Shown piece after piece: positions 17,125-26,270 of a DNA stretch of 64,000 nt (its first letter is position 1; each line of letters begins with the position of its first letter). The DNA is from Ruegeria sp. Alg231-54 (lineage in GTDB: Bacteria; Pseudomonadota; Alphaproteobacteria; Rhodobacterales; Rhodobacteraceae), in the NCBI RefSeq assembly GCF_900143525.1, contig NZ_FREZ01000004.1, positions 1-64,000 on the forward strand. The letters run 5' to 3'. The translations under genes were made by a program, and so were the position numbers. Under the pieces are notes generated by a model. That model was given only the letters and a program-made list of their open reading frames with translations, ran no database searches and was not told where the DNA came from.

Positions 17125-17788
17125 GACACTCGACTTTGCTCAGCCATTCTTTCGCGTCCAGCACATCAGTGATGAAGACAGAATATCTGTCGAGGGTCGC
17201 GCTATCGTCCTTAACCTTGGGCGGCTGGATATCTCGCTCGAGGATCAGGCCGTTGCACCGCTTTCGTCTGTTATCGTGCAAGATAGCTCACTCAAAGGTG
17301 TGGAACGCGCAGTAATTGTCCACGGTTTTGACGCTCATGCCGATGAGAACGAGTTGTTCGCATGGGTGAAAGATACATGGCCATCTGCTTTTGATGTTCG
17401 CCAAGAGGAGCGTCTGCGCGGTGTCAGCCACTACATGTCGCCAAAGGTCTTCGTGGGTAACGTTGGACTGACCATGTACCATTCCGGTTCGGTCCCATTG
17501 AATGTCGGATTGCACAAGGATCATCCGTTCTGCCCGGTACCGGGGTTTCGCGAAGTGCATACGCAAATCGTAGGCTTTGGCAAAATGCAGCAATGCCGTG
17601 AGCGGGATGTTGAAACCCTTTACCTCGAAGAATTCATGGCCCCTGGCACGACGCACAAACCGATGTATGACGCCGAATGCAACTATCCCTGGCATCAGTA
17701 CGAGACGATTACCCCCAGCATTTTCATGGCAGTGGAAATGCTGCCGGAAGGCGTACGGGTCCCGGAAATGGAGATTCAGAATGGCTGA
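17114..17788 (+). CDS. Uncharacterised protein with cupin-like histidine pattern
   Basis: A 224-aa protein I cannot assign. The C-terminal half is rich in potential metal ligands: H134 and H137 (LHKDHPF), H149 (EVHTQIV), E172/E173 (LYLEEFMAPGTTH, ending H181) and H194 (YPWHQYET). The alternation of beta-strand-like segments with a His...Glu...His pattern resembles cupins, including some sugar isomerases. No signal peptide. It is overlapped on both sides (11 and 8 bases) by oxidoreductase genes, so it is surely expressed with them. It may act as isomerase, dehydratase or dioxygenase on the pathway compound. Confidence 0.75.
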   Translation: MPIETLDFAQPFFRVQHISDEDRISVEGRAIVLNLGRLDISLEDQAVAPLSSVIVQDSSLKGVERAVIVHGFDAHADENELFAWVKDTWPSAFDVRQEERLRGVSHYMSPKVFVGNVGLTMYHSGSVPLNVGLHKDHPFCPVPGFREVHTQIVGFGKMQQCRERDVETLYLEEFMAPGTTHKPMYDAECNYPWHQYETITPSIFMAVEMLPEGVRVPEMEIQNG

Positions 17789-18971
17789 AAGACTTTTACC
17801 CCAAGACCTGAACTTCGACGGCCCTTTCCCCCGGTTGTCTCGCCGTTTGCGGCTGGGCGTTGTTGGAGGTGGACGTATTTCAGTCACGCAAGCAACGGCC
17901 GCGCGGATGACCGACCGGTGGGAGGTCGCCGCAGGCGCGCTCAGTTCTGACGCTGCGCGCAGCAAGGCACGTGGGGCCGAGTGGTATCTGCCAGCAGACA
18001 GGTGCTATGCGTCATTCGACGAGATGGCACAGGCAGAGGCGGCGCGCCCGGATGGCGTAGATGCCGTAATGATCACTACCCCGAACCACGTTCATTTCGA
18101 AGCGGCCAAAGCGTTTCTGGATGCGGGCATTGACGTGTTGTGCGACAAGCCCCTGACCAACGAAGTCGCCGAAGCCGAGGGGCTTGAGGAGATTACCGCG
18201 CGCACGGGACAGGTCTTTGCCGTCGGATATGCGATGTCGTGCTTTCCAGTGATCCGGCAAGCTAGGCAAATCGTGGCCGACGGAGCTATCGGAAAAATCA
18301 ACCAAATACATGTTGAATTTATGCAAGACTGGATGACGCCCGAAGATGTAGCCGATGCGCCTCATGTAAAGTGGCGGCTGGACCCAAAGATTTCTGGCCC
18401 GACCAGTTGTGTCGGCGATATCGGCACCCATGCCGCGCATCTGGCCAGTTTTGTCTCGGGCCTGCCCTTGACCGACCTGCGGGCCGAGTTTCATGTCTGC
18501 GGCGCACCAAAGCCTTTGGAAGACACGGTGTTCATATTCACCCGTTACCAAAATGAAGTCCCAGGAACCTTGATGGCAACACGACTTGCCCCCGGAAACC
18601 GGGGTGGGTTGCGCCTGCGCATATTCGGGAACGAAGGAGGCCTCGAGTGGGACCTGGAGAACTCGGAGCAGCTGAAGTTCAATCGGTTCGGTGAGCCGGA
18701 TCGTATCATCAGCCGAGGTCACGGGCATGGCATCGGCCGCGGCGCAGAACGTCTGATCCGTACCGCGCGCGGCTTCCCTGAAGGGATTATCGAAGCCTGG
18801 GCCAACCTCTATACGGAATTTGCCATGGCCGTAGCCGCGCGTCGGGATGGCGTTACCGTCCCGGCCGATTGGCTTGCCTATCCCAGTGTCGAACAAGGCG
18901 CAGACGGTGTCCGATTCATTGACGCCTCTGTGCGCTCTCACCAGTCCGGAGGGGAATGGGTCACTCTCTAA
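17781..18971 (+). CDS. Gfo/Idh/MocA-family oxidoreductase
   Basis: A 396-aa protein with an unusual 20-residue N-terminal lead before the Rossmann motif LGVVGGGRISVTQA (residues 25-38). The family Lys is in LCDKPLTNE (K123); the C-terminal domain includes GPTSCVGDIGTHAAHLASFVSG with the catalytic Asp/His pair. The start ATG overlaps the previous stop by 8 bases. It is the third member of the family in this locus, differing enough from the other two that three distinct oxidation steps or substrates are likely. It is the last gene of the block begun by dctP. Confidence 0.86.
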   Translation: MAERLLPQDLNFDGPFPRLSRRLRLGVVGGGRISVTQATAARMTDRWEVAAGALSSDAARSKARGAEWYLPADRCYASFDEMAQAEAARPDGVDAVMITTPNHVHFEAAKAFLDAGIDVLCDKPLTNEVAEAEGLEEITARTGQVFAVGYAMSCFPVIRQARQIVADGAIGKINQIHVEFMQDWMTPEDVADAPHVKWRLDPKISGPTSCVGDIGTHAAHLASFVSGLPLTDLRAEFHVCGAPKPLEDTVFIFTRYQNEVPGTLMATRLAPGNRGGLRLRIFGNEGGLEWDLENSEQLKFNRFGEPDRIISRGHGHGIGRGAERLIRTARGFPEGIIEAWANLYTEFAMAVAARRDGVTVPADWLAYPSVEQGADGVRFIDASVRSHQSGGEWVTL

Positions 18972-19059
18972 GGCTGTTCCAACACGAATGTAGAACATGC
19001 CCGGGCCGTTGCTCGGACGTTTCTATTTTTCGCGCAGTATTCAGAGTTGATGTTTTTAA

Positions 19060-19076
19060 AAATATCAGATATTTTG
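19060..19076. promoter_or_regulatory. 17-bp palindrome, second copy of candidate operator
   Basis: aaaatatcagatatttt, identical to the site at 9364-9380. It lies in the 154-base gap between the oxidoreductase stop and the isomerase start at 19126, 49 bases before that start. This position suits an operator close to a promoter of the three-gene block that follows. Confidence 0.65.
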
Positions 19077-19125
19077 GATTGCGTATGATGAATTTTAGAT
19101 TCGCAGACACATGGAGCTGTCGTTC

Positions 19126-20040
19126 ATGGTGAAACCCGAAGAGGCAGGCGCAAGCCCCTCTCTCTATTCCTTGGCGCATCTGACGCTGATTGGCTGCACG
19201 CCGCCCGAGCTGGTCTATATAGCCGCCCGCGCCGGTTACGATGCCGTCAGTCCTCGGTTCATTCCGATGCATGTGCCCGGTGAATTCACTCAATCTCCAA
19301 TCGACAAGGCACAGGTGCAGGCCACCAAAACTGCTCTCTCTACCACCGGCTTGAAAGTGCTCGACGTCGAGCTCGCGCGCATCACCGAAGATGTCGACCC
19401 GCGCAGTTTTGAGCCTTCGTTGGAGATCGGCGGGGAACTGGGCGCCAAGCGCATGATCATGAGCGCGTGGACCAACACCCGCGATGATCGTGACTTTCTG
19501 ATCGACGTCTATTCCGAGACCTGCGAGTTGGCAGCACCTTATGGGCTGACGGTGGACCTGGAGTTTCCAAGTTTTTCACGCCTGCGCACTCTGGATGAGG
19601 CGCTCGATATTGTCCGTGCCTCCGATCAGCCCAACGGCGGTATTCTGGTCGACACGCTCTACCTGCACCTCAGCCGTGTGGATCTGGGAGAACTGTTGCA
19701 CGTCCCATCGGAGTTGTTTCATTTCCTCCATATTTCCGATTGCCTGCCCGGCATCGCCGATACGCGCGAGGGCATGATCCAGCTGGCCCGTGATGCAAGG
19801 TTGTACCCTGGCGAAGGTTGGATTGATTTCACCGGCATCATCGAACGGATGCCACCCGTCGACTATTCCATCGAACTGCCCAACCAAAGCCGCGTTGCCG
19901 AGTTGGGATATGAAGAACACGCGCGTCGCTGTCTCAGCCACGCCAAGCGAACATTCGGCGAGGCGCGATCGCAGCGCCGCATGCCCGATTCAGCAATTCT
20001 AAAATACCAAGAGGATAATCATGGGCAAAGAGCTCACTGA
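19126..20040 (+). CDS. Sugar phosphate isomerase/epimerase-like TIM-barrel protein
   Basis: A 304-aa protein of the xylose-isomerase-like TIM barrel family. Likely metal ligands are kept, unlike in the fusion protein at 12375: E in VDLEFPS, D in ILVDTLYLHL, H in HFLHISDC and E in YSIELPN. This predicts a working isomerase, epimerase or dehydratase on a polyhydroxy substrate. The ATG at 19126 follows GGAG by 9 bases; an upstream ATG at 19111 lacks such a site. Its 3' end overlaps the start of the aldehyde dehydrogenase gene by 20 bases. First gene after the second palindrome. Confidence 0.83.
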   Translation: MVKPEEAGASPSLYSLAHLTLIGCTPPELVYIAARAGYDAVSPRFIPMHVPGEFTQSPIDKAQVQATKTALSTTGLKVLDVELARITEDVDPRSFEPSLEIGGELGAKRMIMSAWTNTRDDRDFLIDVYSETCELAAPYGLTVDLEFPSFSRLRTLDEALDIVRASDQPNGGILVDTLYLHLSRVDLGELLHVPSELFHFLHISDCLPGIADTREGMIQLARDARLYPGEGWIDFTGIIERMPPVDYSIELPNQSRVAELGYEEHARRCLSHAKRTFGEARSQRRMPDSAILKYQEDNHGQRAH

Positions 20041-21430
20041 AAACGACCGACAACTCGCGGCCGATATGCTGGCGCGCGCCCGCGCGGCCATGGCCGAAAT
20101 CGAGGATTGGGATCAGGACAGGCTGGACCGCCTGTCTCAGGCCATCGCGTGGTATGCGGGGAACGAGAAAACCTTCACGCGTCTGGCCCAGCAGGGCGTG
20201 GACGAAAGCGGTATCGGAGATCGTGAAGGGCGTCCTGCCAAACGGTTCAAAATCCACATGGTGCTGCGTGATGTCCTGCGCACTCCTTCGACCGGTATCG
20301 TCGAAGTGGATGAGGAAAAAGGACTGGTTAAATATGCCAAACCTGCCGGTGTGATCGCGTCTCTGATCCCCATGACCAATCCAGCGATGACACCACCGGT
20401 GACCGGCGTTTCCGCCGCCAACGCCCGGAATGCGGTCATCTTCAGCCCGCACCCGCGAACCGCTCATACCACCTTCGAAATGGTCGAGGTCATGCGTGCA
20501 GCTTGTCGTGCTGCCGGTGCCCCCGAGGACTTGTTTCAATCCATTCGCAAACCGTCGATCCCATTAACGCAACATCTGATGGAGATCTGCGACCTGACTT
20601 TGGCTACGGGCGGCAAACCCATGGTAAAAGCGGCGTACAGTTCAGGGCGTCCAGCCTATGGTGTCGGCGCGGGCAATTCATCTATTGTCATCGATGAGAC
20701 AGCCGACTTGGACATCGCCGCTCAGAACACACGCATTTCGAAGATGTCCGACTTTGGCTCGGGTTGTTCGGCCGACGGTAACATCATTATCCAGCGTTCG
20801 GTCTACGACTATATGATCAAGGCGCTTGAGGCCGAAGGCGGGTACCTGTGTTCGGACGAAGAGAAGGCCACGCTCGAAGCGGCCATGTGGGATGAGAAGG
20901 GCAACCGTACCTTCCCGACTATCGCTTGTCCGCCTCAGCAAACGGCAAAGGTCGCCGGATTCTCGATCCCCGAAGATCGCAAATTCCTGATGGTCGAAAA
21001 TCAGGGGCAAATCGGGCCGCAGCACAAGTTCTCCAAGGAAAAATTGACAACGCTGATGGCGCTCTATCACTTTGATACATTCGATGACGCGCTGGAAACG
21101 GTCAGTCAGATCTATAACACGGGCGGCAAAGGCCATTCCTGCGGCATCTACAGCCACAATGACGATCATATCGATCGGCTCGCGCGTTTGGCTCCGGTCA
21201 GCCGCATGATGGTGCGACAGCCTCAGTCCAAGGCCAATGCAGGCGCCTGGACCAATGGCATGCCCATGACCAGCAGCCTGGGTTGCGGCATCTGGGGCGG
21301 CAACATCACCAATGAAAACGTCACCTTGAAACATATGATGAACTACACTTGGGTCAGCCGCCCGATCCCGGAGGATCGCCCCTCGGAGCCGGACCTGTTC
21401 GGTGAGTTCTACGGACAGGAGGTCGCGTGA
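20021..21430 (+). CDS. CoA-acylating aldehyde dehydrogenase family protein
   Basis: A 469-aa protein of the AdhE/EutE-like branch that converts an aldehyde plus CoA and NAD(P)+ to an acyl-CoA. The catalytic Cys is C249 in SDFGSGCSADGNII, at the place of the Cys in ICASEQ of AdhE. PMTNPAMTP and ATGGKPMVKAAYSSGRPAYGVGAGNS are typical cofactor-binding stretches. The named family that fits best from memory is sulfoacetaldehyde dehydrogenase (acylating), but no sulfonate gene is nearby, so the substrate is open. The start overlaps the preceding gene; its stop overlaps the next ATG. Confidence 0.83.
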   Translation: MGKELTENDRQLAADMLARARAAMAEIEDWDQDRLDRLSQAIAWYAGNEKTFTRLAQQGVDESGIGDREGRPAKRFKIHMVLRDVLRTPSTGIVEVDEEKGLVKYAKPAGVIASLIPMTNPAMTPPVTGVSAANARNAVIFSPHPRTAHTTFEMVEVMRAACRAAGAPEDLFQSIRKPSIPLTQHLMEICDLTLATGGKPMVKAAYSSGRPAYGVGAGNSSIVIDETADLDIAAQNTRISKMSDFGSGCSADGNIIIQRSVYDYMIKALEAEGGYLCSDEEKATLEAAMWDEKGNRTFPTIACPPQQTAKVAGFSIPEDRKFLMVENQGQIGPQHKFSKEKLTTLMALYHFDTFDDALETVSQIYNTGGKGHSCGIYSHNDDHIDRLARLAPVSRMMVRQPQSKANAGAWTNGMPMTSSLGCGIWGGNITNENVTLKHMMNYTWVSRPIPEDRPSEPDLFGEFYGQEVA

Positions 21431-23211
21431 TGGACGGAGCGAAACTGGAAGGCAAAACCGTTGCCGAACATATCGTTGACTTTCTCGAACGCCGTGAGGT
21501 CAAGCACGTATTCGGCCTGTGCGGGCACACGAACATCGCGGTTCTGGCTGCGCTGGCCGAAAGTCCAATTGATTTCGTCACCGTGCGGCATGAACAGATC
21601 GCCAGCCACGCGGCGGACGCTTACGCCCGGGTGACGGGCGAGGCCTCGGTGGTGTTGTCCCATCTCTCCCCTGGGCTGACCAATTGCGCCACCGGGGTCG
21701 CCAACGCCGCACTGGACTGTATCCCGATGGTCGTGATCGCGGGCGATATTCCTACGCACTACTACGGCAAACATCCGCATCAGGAAGTGAACCTGCATGC
21801 AGACGCCGCCCAGTGGGAGATCTATCGCCCCTTCGTGAAACGCGCTTGGCGTGTGGACCGGGCAGACCTGATGGCTGAAATTCTGGAAAAGGCGTTCCAT
21901 CTCGCCGAAAGCGGTCAGCCCGGACCGGTGCTGGTCAATGTCCCCATGGATATCTTCTCAGAGGTGATCCCCGCAGACAGTTTCGACCGTATCCGCGACA
22001 ACACGCGCGCGCTCAAGAAGCCGTCGATTGACGACGAGACAGCGCGAGAGATTGTCGAAGCGTTGGCTAAAGCAGAAAATCCAGTCGCTTATGTCGGAGG
22101 TGGAATTCTTCTGGCACAGGCCAGCGAGGAGTTGCGAGAATTTGTTGAACATATGGGCCTTCCAGTCGCGCATTCCCTGATGGGTAAAGGTGCGTTGCGG
22201 GACGACCATCCGCTTGTGCTGGGAATGACCGGGTTTTGGGGCACCGAATTGGTCAACCAGTCCTGCTTGAATGCGGACTACATCTTTGCCTTGGGCACTC
22301 GGTTCAAAGAGGCTGATTGTTCAAGTTGGTACCCTGGCTACACGTTCAACATTCCGGGATCGAAGGTCATTCATATCGACATTGAGCCGCAGGAGATCGG
22401 TCGGAACTATCCCACCGAGCTCGGAGTCGTTGCTGACGCCAAGGCCGCGCTGCGCGTCCTCAACCGGGTTGCCCGCAAGATGTATCCGGGCGGTTTCGAA
22501 CGCCCCGCGCTGGAACAGAAGATCGCTGACTTCCGGACAGACTTCAAAGCGCGCAACATGGAAATGGCGACATCATCGGCCTTTCCGATGATGCCCGAGC
22601 GTATTTTGGCAGATACCCGCAAGGCACTGCCTGAGGATGCCATCATCACCACGGACGTTGGGTGGAACAAGAACGGTGTCGGACAGCAATTCGATATCCT
22701 GACCCCCGGCTCAATACTGACCCCGGGCGGGTTTGCGACTATGGGTTTTGGCCCGCCGGGAGCGATCGGCGCGAAAATGGCGGCACCTGATCGCGTTGTG
22801 ATCAGTCTGGTGGGCGATGGTGGCTTCGGCCAAAACCCGTCGATGCTCGCAACGGCCGTCGAACTCGATCTGGGCATTATCTGGGTGGTCATGAACAACA
22901 ACGCCTTCGGAACGATCGCCGGCCTTCAAAAAGCGCATTACGGTTTGACCTATGGAACCACGTTCCCCGGATCAGCCGCCGCACCCGCAAACGGACCGGG
23001 CTATGCCGACATAGCGCGAGCCTACGGCGCGGAAGGGCACAGACTCAGCGCTGCCGACGAACTGTTGCCCGCACTGGAAGCGGCAATCGCCAGTGGCAAG
23101 CCAACCGTGCTCGATGTGCCAATGATCAACAACCCAACACCAACTACCGGACATTGGAACATCCTGGACATTTATTCGCCGGACAAGGACGTTTCTCACG
23201 TCGCGACCTGA
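21430..23211 (+). CDS. Thiamine-diphosphate-dependent enzyme (acetolactate synthase-like)
   Basis: A 593-aa ThDP enzyme with the usual three domains. The activating Glu is in TVRHEQIASHAADAYARVTG (about residue 55), and the ThDP/Mg motif GDGGFGQNPS...NNNAFG begins at about residue 461. The N-terminal GLCGHTNIAVL and the domain order resemble acetolactate synthase and, loosely, cyclohexane-1,2-dione hydrolase. It does not look like sulfoacetaldehyde acetyltransferase (Xsc). ThDP enzymes of this type cleave C-C bonds next to a carbonyl, often releasing an aldehyde, which the acylating dehydrogenase before it could take. GGAGG is 7-8 bases before the ATG. Last gene of its block. Confidence 0.83.
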   Translation: MDGAKLEGKTVAEHIVDFLERREVKHVFGLCGHTNIAVLAALAESPIDFVTVRHEQIASHAADAYARVTGEASVVLSHLSPGLTNCATGVANAALDCIPMVVIAGDIPTHYYGKHPHQEVNLHADAAQWEIYRPFVKRAWRVDRADLMAEILEKAFHLAESGQPGPVLVNVPMDIFSEVIPADSFDRIRDNTRALKKPSIDDETAREIVEALAKAENPVAYVGGGILLAQASEELREFVEHMGLPVAHSLMGKGALRDDHPLVLGMTGFWGTELVNQSCLNADYIFALGTRFKEADCSSWYPGYTFNIPGSKVIHIDIEPQEIGRNYPTELGVVADAKAALRVLNRVARKMYPGGFERPALEQKIADFRTDFKARNMEMATSSAFPMMPERILADTRKALPEDAIITTDVGWNKNGVGQQFDILTPGSILTPGGFATMGFGPPGAIGAKMAAPDRVVISLVGDGGFGQNPSMLATAVELDLGIIWVVMNNNAFGTIAGLQKAHYGLTYGTTFPGSAAAPANGPGYADIARAYGAEGHRLSAADELLPALEAAIASGKPTVLDVPMINNPTPTTGHWNILDIYSPDKDVSHVAT

Positions 23212-23694
23212 CGATACTGAGCGCGGTAAGCCGTGCCAGTCCTTTGCCGTCAATAAATCCGTTTGCGATCGAGAAAACTGTAGCGTTGCGGCGGGAAAAC
23301 GATGCTCGTACCGAATTCTGCGCAACGTGCAACATACCATCAAGGGTGTGCTGTGCGCGTTGTCAAACTGTCTAACATCAGCATTTATGGGTCCAATTTT
23401 GGCAGTTTGATAAGAGAGTGCTTCGGGCTGATCGTAGCCACTGAAGAGTGGAGGACGAAAAGGATAATTGGAGCCCGGAAAAGGCCTGGTTAGAACATCA
23501 TCAAGAAATTGACCTCTCGTCTCGGTTCCGACAAAGCATTTAAAGAACAACCATTCTTCGGCCCTCATTGGGTCGCGTGCAATACTGGTCTCCATCACAG
23601 TTACCAACTTGAATCATGTCTGGCGGCAAATTTTAATCCCTTTTGTCAACACGTCCTAGTGAATGCGCACGGTCCCGCTGCTATTTAGCAAACG
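23212..23694. other. Intergenic region between two catabolic operons
   Basis: Separates the convergent ThDP and MetX-like genes. It contains dispersed repeat copy C at 23367-23538. No other gene or clear terminator is seen. Confidence 0.6.
23367..23538 (+). repeat. Dispersed repeat, copy C
   Basis: Shares gggtccaatt, ggcagtttg, gaagagtgga, and tcaagaaattgacctc with copy B at 6908, in the same order and orientation, over about 170 bases. Lies between two operons. Confidence 0.75.
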
Positions 23695-24708
23695 TTACTC
23701 TTCTAAAAGTTCCCGAATATTGGCATCTAGCTGCGCAGTGAAACCTTTGTCATTGCCTGGGTTGGCAACGCAATGGCCCCAAGGGGAATTGTAAGGGCGG
23801 AAGATGGCGCGAGGTATGTGGTGGGCCTCAATTTCATTGTCCTCGGGAGGGAAATATAGATCCTGAGTACAGGGCATCAGAATGGCACGAGCCTTGATGG
23901 CACCTAGCGCCAGTTCAAAATCTTCATTGTAAAGCGACCCGGCTGAGATGTCGCCTGCCTGCCAAGTGGCAAGCTTTGCCAGTAAGTTGTTGGCATCCCA
24001 GCCCTGCACATGGTCCTGCTCCCAATCCTGCATCAGTTCTTCAATGGATTGAAATCCCAGCTGCCGATATAGCCCCTTGCGATAGAATGTCTGAGAGAAG
24101 GCCCAGCCTGCATAAACCCGGCCAAAGGCGCTAAGCCCGGCCTCGGGTGGGCTGTCATAGTTACCGCCGTTCCAATTCTGATCCGCGCAAAGGGCGGCCT
24201 TGACCCCTTCGAGGAAGACAAAGTTATGCGGTGAGGTCTTGGCCGAGGCGCAGAAAGGCAGGATCGCCTGGACCATGTCCGGGTATTGCGCCGCCCACTG
24301 GTAGGATTGGCAGCCCGCCATTGACCAGCCAGCGACTAGGGCGATTTTATCGATCCCCAGCTGATCATGGATCAACCGATGCTGGGCAGCGATGTTGTCC
24401 CACATCTGCACCAGCGGAAATCGCGGGCCGTCCTGCGGCGCAGGCGTATTCGATGGCGACGATGAGCGACCATTGCCGAACAGGTTCGGGCTGACGATAA
24501 AATGGCGGCTTGGATCAATCGCGCGACCTGGGCCAAAGAACCCCTCGTTACGGGAATTAGTGCCGGTATAAAAGGTGGGCAGAACGATGACGTTGTCACG
24601 GGCGGCCGACATTGTACCGTAGGTCTGATAGGCAAGCTTGGCATCCTTCAATACCTTGCCCGACAAAAGCGGAAAGTCGCCCAGCTCGTAAATCTCAAAA
24701 TCTGGCAC
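23695..24708 (-). CDS. Alpha/beta hydrolase, homoserine acetyltransferase (MetX)-like
   Basis: A 337-aa alpha/beta-fold protein. The nucleophile Ser is in VAGWSMAGCQSYQW, the acid in MPCTQDLYFPPEDN and the His in SPWGHCVAN, matching the MetX layout. The N-terminal LAYQTYGTMSAARDNVIVLPTFYTGTN is also MetX-like. MetX proper has GGSMGG; GWSMAG marks a side branch that may be a hydrolase or acyltransferase on another substrate. A GTG at 24708 (or 24711) is chosen over the upstream frame because AGGAAAGGA lies just before it. It follows the glutamine-synthetase-like gene by 19 bases, so it is the last gene of that operon. Confidence 0.82.
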   Translation of the reverse strand: MPDFEIYELGDFPLLSGKVLKDAKLAYQTYGTMSAARDNVIVLPTFYTGTNSRNEGFFGPGRAIDPSRHFIVSPNLFGNGRSSSPSNTPAPQDGPRFPLVQMWDNIAAQHRLIHDQLGIDKIALVAGWSMAGCQSYQWAAQYPDMVQAILPFCASAKTSPHNFVFLEGVKAALCADQNWNGGNYDSPPEAGLSAFGRVYAGWAFSQTFYRKGLYRQLGFQSIEELMQDWEQDHVQGWDANNLLAKLATWQAGDISAGSLYNEDFELALGAIKARAILMPCTQDLYFPPEDNEIEAHHIPRAIFRPYNSPWGHCVANPGNDKGFTAQLDANIRELLEE

Positions 24709-24727
24709 CACCCGATCCTTTCCTGTC

Positions 24728-26167
24728 TTAGTAGAGCCGCAGATATTCCTGCACTTCCCAATCGGTGACCGATTGGTGATACCGCTCCCACTCATCGTTT
24801 TTATATTCGAGATAAGAACTACGCATCACCGGGCCCATCACATGTTCCGCCATGGCATCGCCACGCAAAGCCTCAATCGCGTTATAGAGCGTTCGCGGCA
24901 ATCGGTGGATTCCGAGTTCGGCAAGTTCAGCTTCGGTCTTAGAATAAAGATCAAAATCTGTTGGTTCGCCCGGGTCGGTCTTTTCTTTGATGCCCTTAAC
25001 ACTACAGCTCAGATGCATCGCCATTGCCAGATAGACATTCATGGTCATGTCGCAGGCACGGTTTTCGATGCAGTGGCGGCTCTGTGGCAGGCGGAACTGG
25101 GCCGAGCGATTGTTGAAGCCATATGTGATATTGGTCGGAGCCCAGGTGACTGTGCCGCCTTCAAAACCGCCAACGCGCGGCACCAACCCGTTATAAGAAT
25201 TCACGGTCGGACAGGTGATCGCCGTGATTGCTTCGGCGTGCTGCATCAATCCGCCCACTGCCCAGCGGCTCTCGTCGCTCCAGTTGCCATCGGGTGTCTC
25301 AAAAATGTTTTCGCCGGGGCGACTTTCATGCTGCATCGACATGTTGATATGCGCCCCGGACCGCCAGTCTCCCACTGTTGGCTTTGGCATGAAGGTCACA
25401 AACAGCCCATGCTGCTTGGCCACCTCTTTCAACGTGATGCGCAAAAAAGCCAACCGGTCGGACATTTCCAGCAGGTTGGTATAATGGAAATCAAGTTCAA
25501 ACTGGGAATATGCACCCTCGGCCACCACGTCATGCAGGTTCCAGCCTAATCCTTCGATGATGTCGATCAGAGTTTTTAGGAATGGCATCGAGTCTATGGA
25601 ATACTCAACGTCATAGCCAAATGCCTGACGACGCGGACGAAGCCCATCTGCAGGGTCATCGTCAAATGCCTTAACCGGCTGCCCGGCGTCGTCATATTTC
25701 ATCACGATAAACTCGGGTTCTACCCCGGCGTAACCGGTGTAACCTTCCAGCGCGGCCTCGTGCATGGCGCGTTTCAAGGCCTGACGCGGACAAACGTTGT
25801 AAGGAGCGTCTTCCCAGTAGAGATCCGAGAAGATGATCACCATCGATGTGTCCCATGGACAGACGTAGACGGCATCGAGATCCGGAACCACCACCTGATC
25901 GCTGTCGGCGGGGCTTAGCTCGGGCACGTACGAAATCGAATGCACCGCGAACTGTGGCCCTTTCCCAAGGCATAGCGGTTCAAAATCACTCATCGGTACG
26001 GGTTTGGTTTTTGGAATACCGTGCAGGTCAATCCAGGCGGCCATCACGTATTTGACGCCAGCCTCTTCCAGACGCTGCCGCACTTCTGCGATACGCGGGC
26101 GGTTACGTTCGACAGCGTCGTTGAACGTTTCGTAGTAGATGCGGGTGCTGGCATTATCCTTGGGCAT
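24728..26167 (-). CDS. Glutamine synthetase-family ligase (gamma-glutamylamide synthetase-like)
   Basis: A 479-aa protein of the GS fold. Seen: AAWIDLHGIPKTKPVP at the N-terminal beta-grasp, GVEPEFIV (metal ligands), EGAYSQFELDFHY, FMPKPTVGDWRSGAHINMS (with the H and G-rich nucleotide loop), FRLPQSRHCIENRACD (Arg/Glu site). It belongs to the GlnT/GmaS side of the family, whose members attach glutamate to an amine rather than ammonia. Next to a Rieske oxygenase this recalls amine catabolism, where gamma-glutamylation precedes oxidation. The ATG at 26167 has GGGAGG 8 bases upstream. Substrate not known. Confidence 0.84.
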   Translation of the reverse strand: MPKDNASTRIYYETFNDAVERNRPRIAEVRQRLEEAGVKYVMAAWIDLHGIPKTKPVPMSDFEPLCLGKGPQFAVHSISYVPELSPADSDQVVVPDLDAVYVCPWDTSMVIIFSDLYWEDAPYNVCPRQALKRAMHEAALEGYTGYAGVEPEFIVMKYDDAGQPVKAFDDDPADGLRPRRQAFGYDVEYSIDSMPFLKTLIDIIEGLGWNLHDVVAEGAYSQFELDFHYTNLLEMSDRLAFLRITLKEVAKQHGLFVTFMPKPTVGDWRSGAHINMSMQHESRPGENIFETPDGNWSDESRWAVGGLMQHAEAITAITCPTVNSYNGLVPRVGGFEGGTVTWAPTNITYGFNNRSAQFRLPQSRHCIENRACDMTMNVYLAMAMHLSCSVKGIKEKTDPGEPTDFDLYSKTEAELAELGIHRLPRTLYNAIEALRGDAMAEHVMGPVMRSSYLEYKNDEWERYHQSVTDWEVQEYLRLY

Positions 26168-26270
26168 TCGGCGTCCTCCCATCGAATGGCAATCAGATTT
26201 GGTTCACCGAGGGTGACCCCTCAGTGTTGGTGCTGGTTTCGGTTGTTCTGTCGCTCAGCGGAAAAGATGT

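Noticed and set aside
18012-18998. A 328-codon minus-strand open frame
   Set aside because: Fully antisense to the third Gfo/Idh/MocA gene, which has clear motifs and coupling to its neighbours.
20021-23211. Sulfoacetaldehyde pathway (SauS with Xsc)
   Set aside because: The aldehyde dehydrogenase is of a fitting type, but the ThDP enzyme does not show Xsc-like N-terminal sequence and no sulfonate or sulfite genes are near.
22972-23607. A 211-codon minus-strand open frame over the end of the ThDP gene
   Set aside because: Two thirds of it is antisense to the ThDP gene and the rest is repeat copy C.
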